In this document: piece by piece, positions 4,868-5,368 of the stretch | How the letters are laid out: each line of letters starts with the position of its first letter | How positions within the stretch are numbered: position 1 is the first letter of the stretch | Source of the DNA: Deltaproteobacteria bacterium | GTDB taxonomy: Bacteria; Desulfobacterota; GWC2-55-46; DRQE01 | Direction: 5' to 3' | NCBI GenBank assembly: GCA_016219165.1 | Contig: JACRCB010000014.1 | Location: 1 to 5,368, forward strand | DNA: 5,368 bases | Program-made: the position numbers and the translations under genes | The notes under the pieces: model-generated | What the model was told of the DNA's origin: nothing | The model's database searches: none | The model's input: only the letters and a program-made list of their open reading frames with translations

Positions 4868-4871
4868 AAGG
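4868..4871 (+). promoter_or_regulatory. rplI Shine-Dalgarno site
   Basis: AAGG lies 10 bases before the rplI ATG; as the 5' half of AAGGAGG this is near-optimal alignment. A second AAGG (4877-4880) is only one base from the ATG and too close to work. The real site therefore touches the 3' foot of the long stem-loop, which makes control of initiation by that structure possible. Confidence 0.6.
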
Positions 4872-4881
4872 TAGATAAGGC

Positions 4882-5325
4882 ATGAAGGTAATACTTAAAG
4901 ACGATATAGAAAATCTCGGCGGCATCGGAGATACCGTAAAGGTGGCCGAAGGCTATGCAAGGAACTACCTTTTCCCGAGGAATCTTGCGGTGGAGGCAAC
5001 GGAAGGGAACTTAAGGCAGGCCGGGGCCGAGAAAGATGCGAGAGGGAAGAAGGTCGCAAGGCTTAAGGAGGATGCGGAGAAACTTAAAGGCGGCCTCTCC
5101 ACGGTTGAATTGAACTTCCAGAGAAAAGCGGGGGAGGATGAAAAACTCTTCGGCTCGGTTACCTCTATGGATATAGAGGCCGCACTGAAAGAGAAGGGCT
5201 ACGCGATAGACAAAAAGAATATCCTCCTCGGAGAGCCCATAAAAGCGCTCGGCATCCTTATGGTCCCGGTAAGGCTCTATCCGGGGGTAAAGGCGGAAAT
5301 CAAGGTAAACGTTACAAAAGAATAG
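4882..5325 (+). CDS. rplI: 50S ribosomal protein L9
   Basis: The 147-residue product is L9, a two-domain protein that binds 23S rRNA near the L1 stalk base and helps maintain reading frame. The N-terminal domain carries MKVILKDDIENLGGIGDTVKV-like sequence and the signature GYARNYLFP (24-32). A long charged connecting helix covers about 41-75, and the C-terminal domain contains KLFGSVTSMDI (88-98) and IKALGILMVPVRLYP (120-134). The length is normal. The ATG at 4882 gives the standard N-terminus. In many bacteria rplI sits with rpsF and rpsR, often with ssb or a membrane-protein gene between and dnaB after; here the rpsR-rplI gap has no gene, and the window ends before any dnaB. Confidence 0.97.
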   Translation: MKVILKDDIENLGGIGDTVKVAEGYARNYLFPRNLAVEATEGNLRQAGAEKDARGKKVARLKEDAEKLKGGLSTVELNFQRKAGEDEKLFGSVTSMDIEAALKEKGYAIDKKNILLGEPIKALGILMVPVRLYPGVKAEIKVNVTKE

Positions 5326-5368
5326 GCGGCACCGGCTTCTGAACAATCAGGGTTGTCAATCAGAGTCA

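Noticed and set aside
4725..4870. The folded rpsR-rplI gap as a possible tRNA or known riboswitch.
   Set aside because: No cloverleaf, no T-arm GGTTCGANNCC pattern and no acceptor stem of the right length; I could not match any riboswitch core.
4689..4874. A 61-codon TTG-start open frame in the rpsR-rplI gap.
   Set aside because: No SD precedes it, its sequence is dictated by the T-tract and two stem-loops, and no protein family is recognisable.

Overview
This is a compact bacterial housekeeping segment with every supported gene on the + strand, in the order pth, hppA, ychF, rpsF, rpsR, rplI. All six proteins are full length or nearly so, and I see no phage, IS, CRISPR or tRNA/rRNA genes. 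Heavy use of ATA for Ile and AGG/AGA for Arg, strong AAGGAG-type Shine-Dalgarno (SD) sites, and the pth-ychF-rpsF-rpsR-rplI order recall Deltaproteobacteria (Desulfobacterota or Geobacter-like lineages) or Nitrospirota. This placement is an inference; the sequence alone does not fix the phylum.

Layout. Positions 9-572 encode peptidyl-tRNA hydrolase. A 71-base gap with a perfect 10-bp palindrome precedes hppA (644-2665), a K+-dependent-type membrane pyrophosphatase whose signature residues suggest Na+ pumping. A good intrinsic terminator (2693-2727) follows hppA and lies almost on top of the ychF ribosome binding site. ychF (2741-3829) encodes the universal YchF/OLA1 ATPase. The gap 3830-3956 is regulatory: it carries a near-consensus sigma70-type promoter (3848-3876), then a leader that folds into a convincing S6:S18 complex-binding motif whose basal stem captures the rpsF SD. 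Inside its apical hairpin is a perfect tandem 13-nt duplication. rpsF (3957-4313) and rpsR (4315-4662) are separated by one base. A 219-base gap (4663-4881) holds no convincing gene but three stem-loops, the largest (15-bp outer stem, 4810-4867) ending directly against the rplI SD. rplI (4882-5325) encodes L9. The last 43 bases (5326-5368) hold only a short direct repeat, CAATCAG at 5344-5350 and 5357-5363.

How the genes work together. Pth rescues tRNAs from dropped-off peptidyl-tRNA, YchF is ribosome-associated, and S6, S18 and L9 are ribosomal proteins, so the region is a translation cluster. hppA is the outsider: it couples hydrolysis of pyrophosphate, a by-product of tRNA charging and nucleic acid synthesis, to ion pumping. 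The most interesting parts are the non-coding ones: the S6:S18 autoregulatory leader with its duplication, the structured rplI leader, and a set of related palindromes in two of the gaps. I found no evidence for a wholly new multi-gene system.
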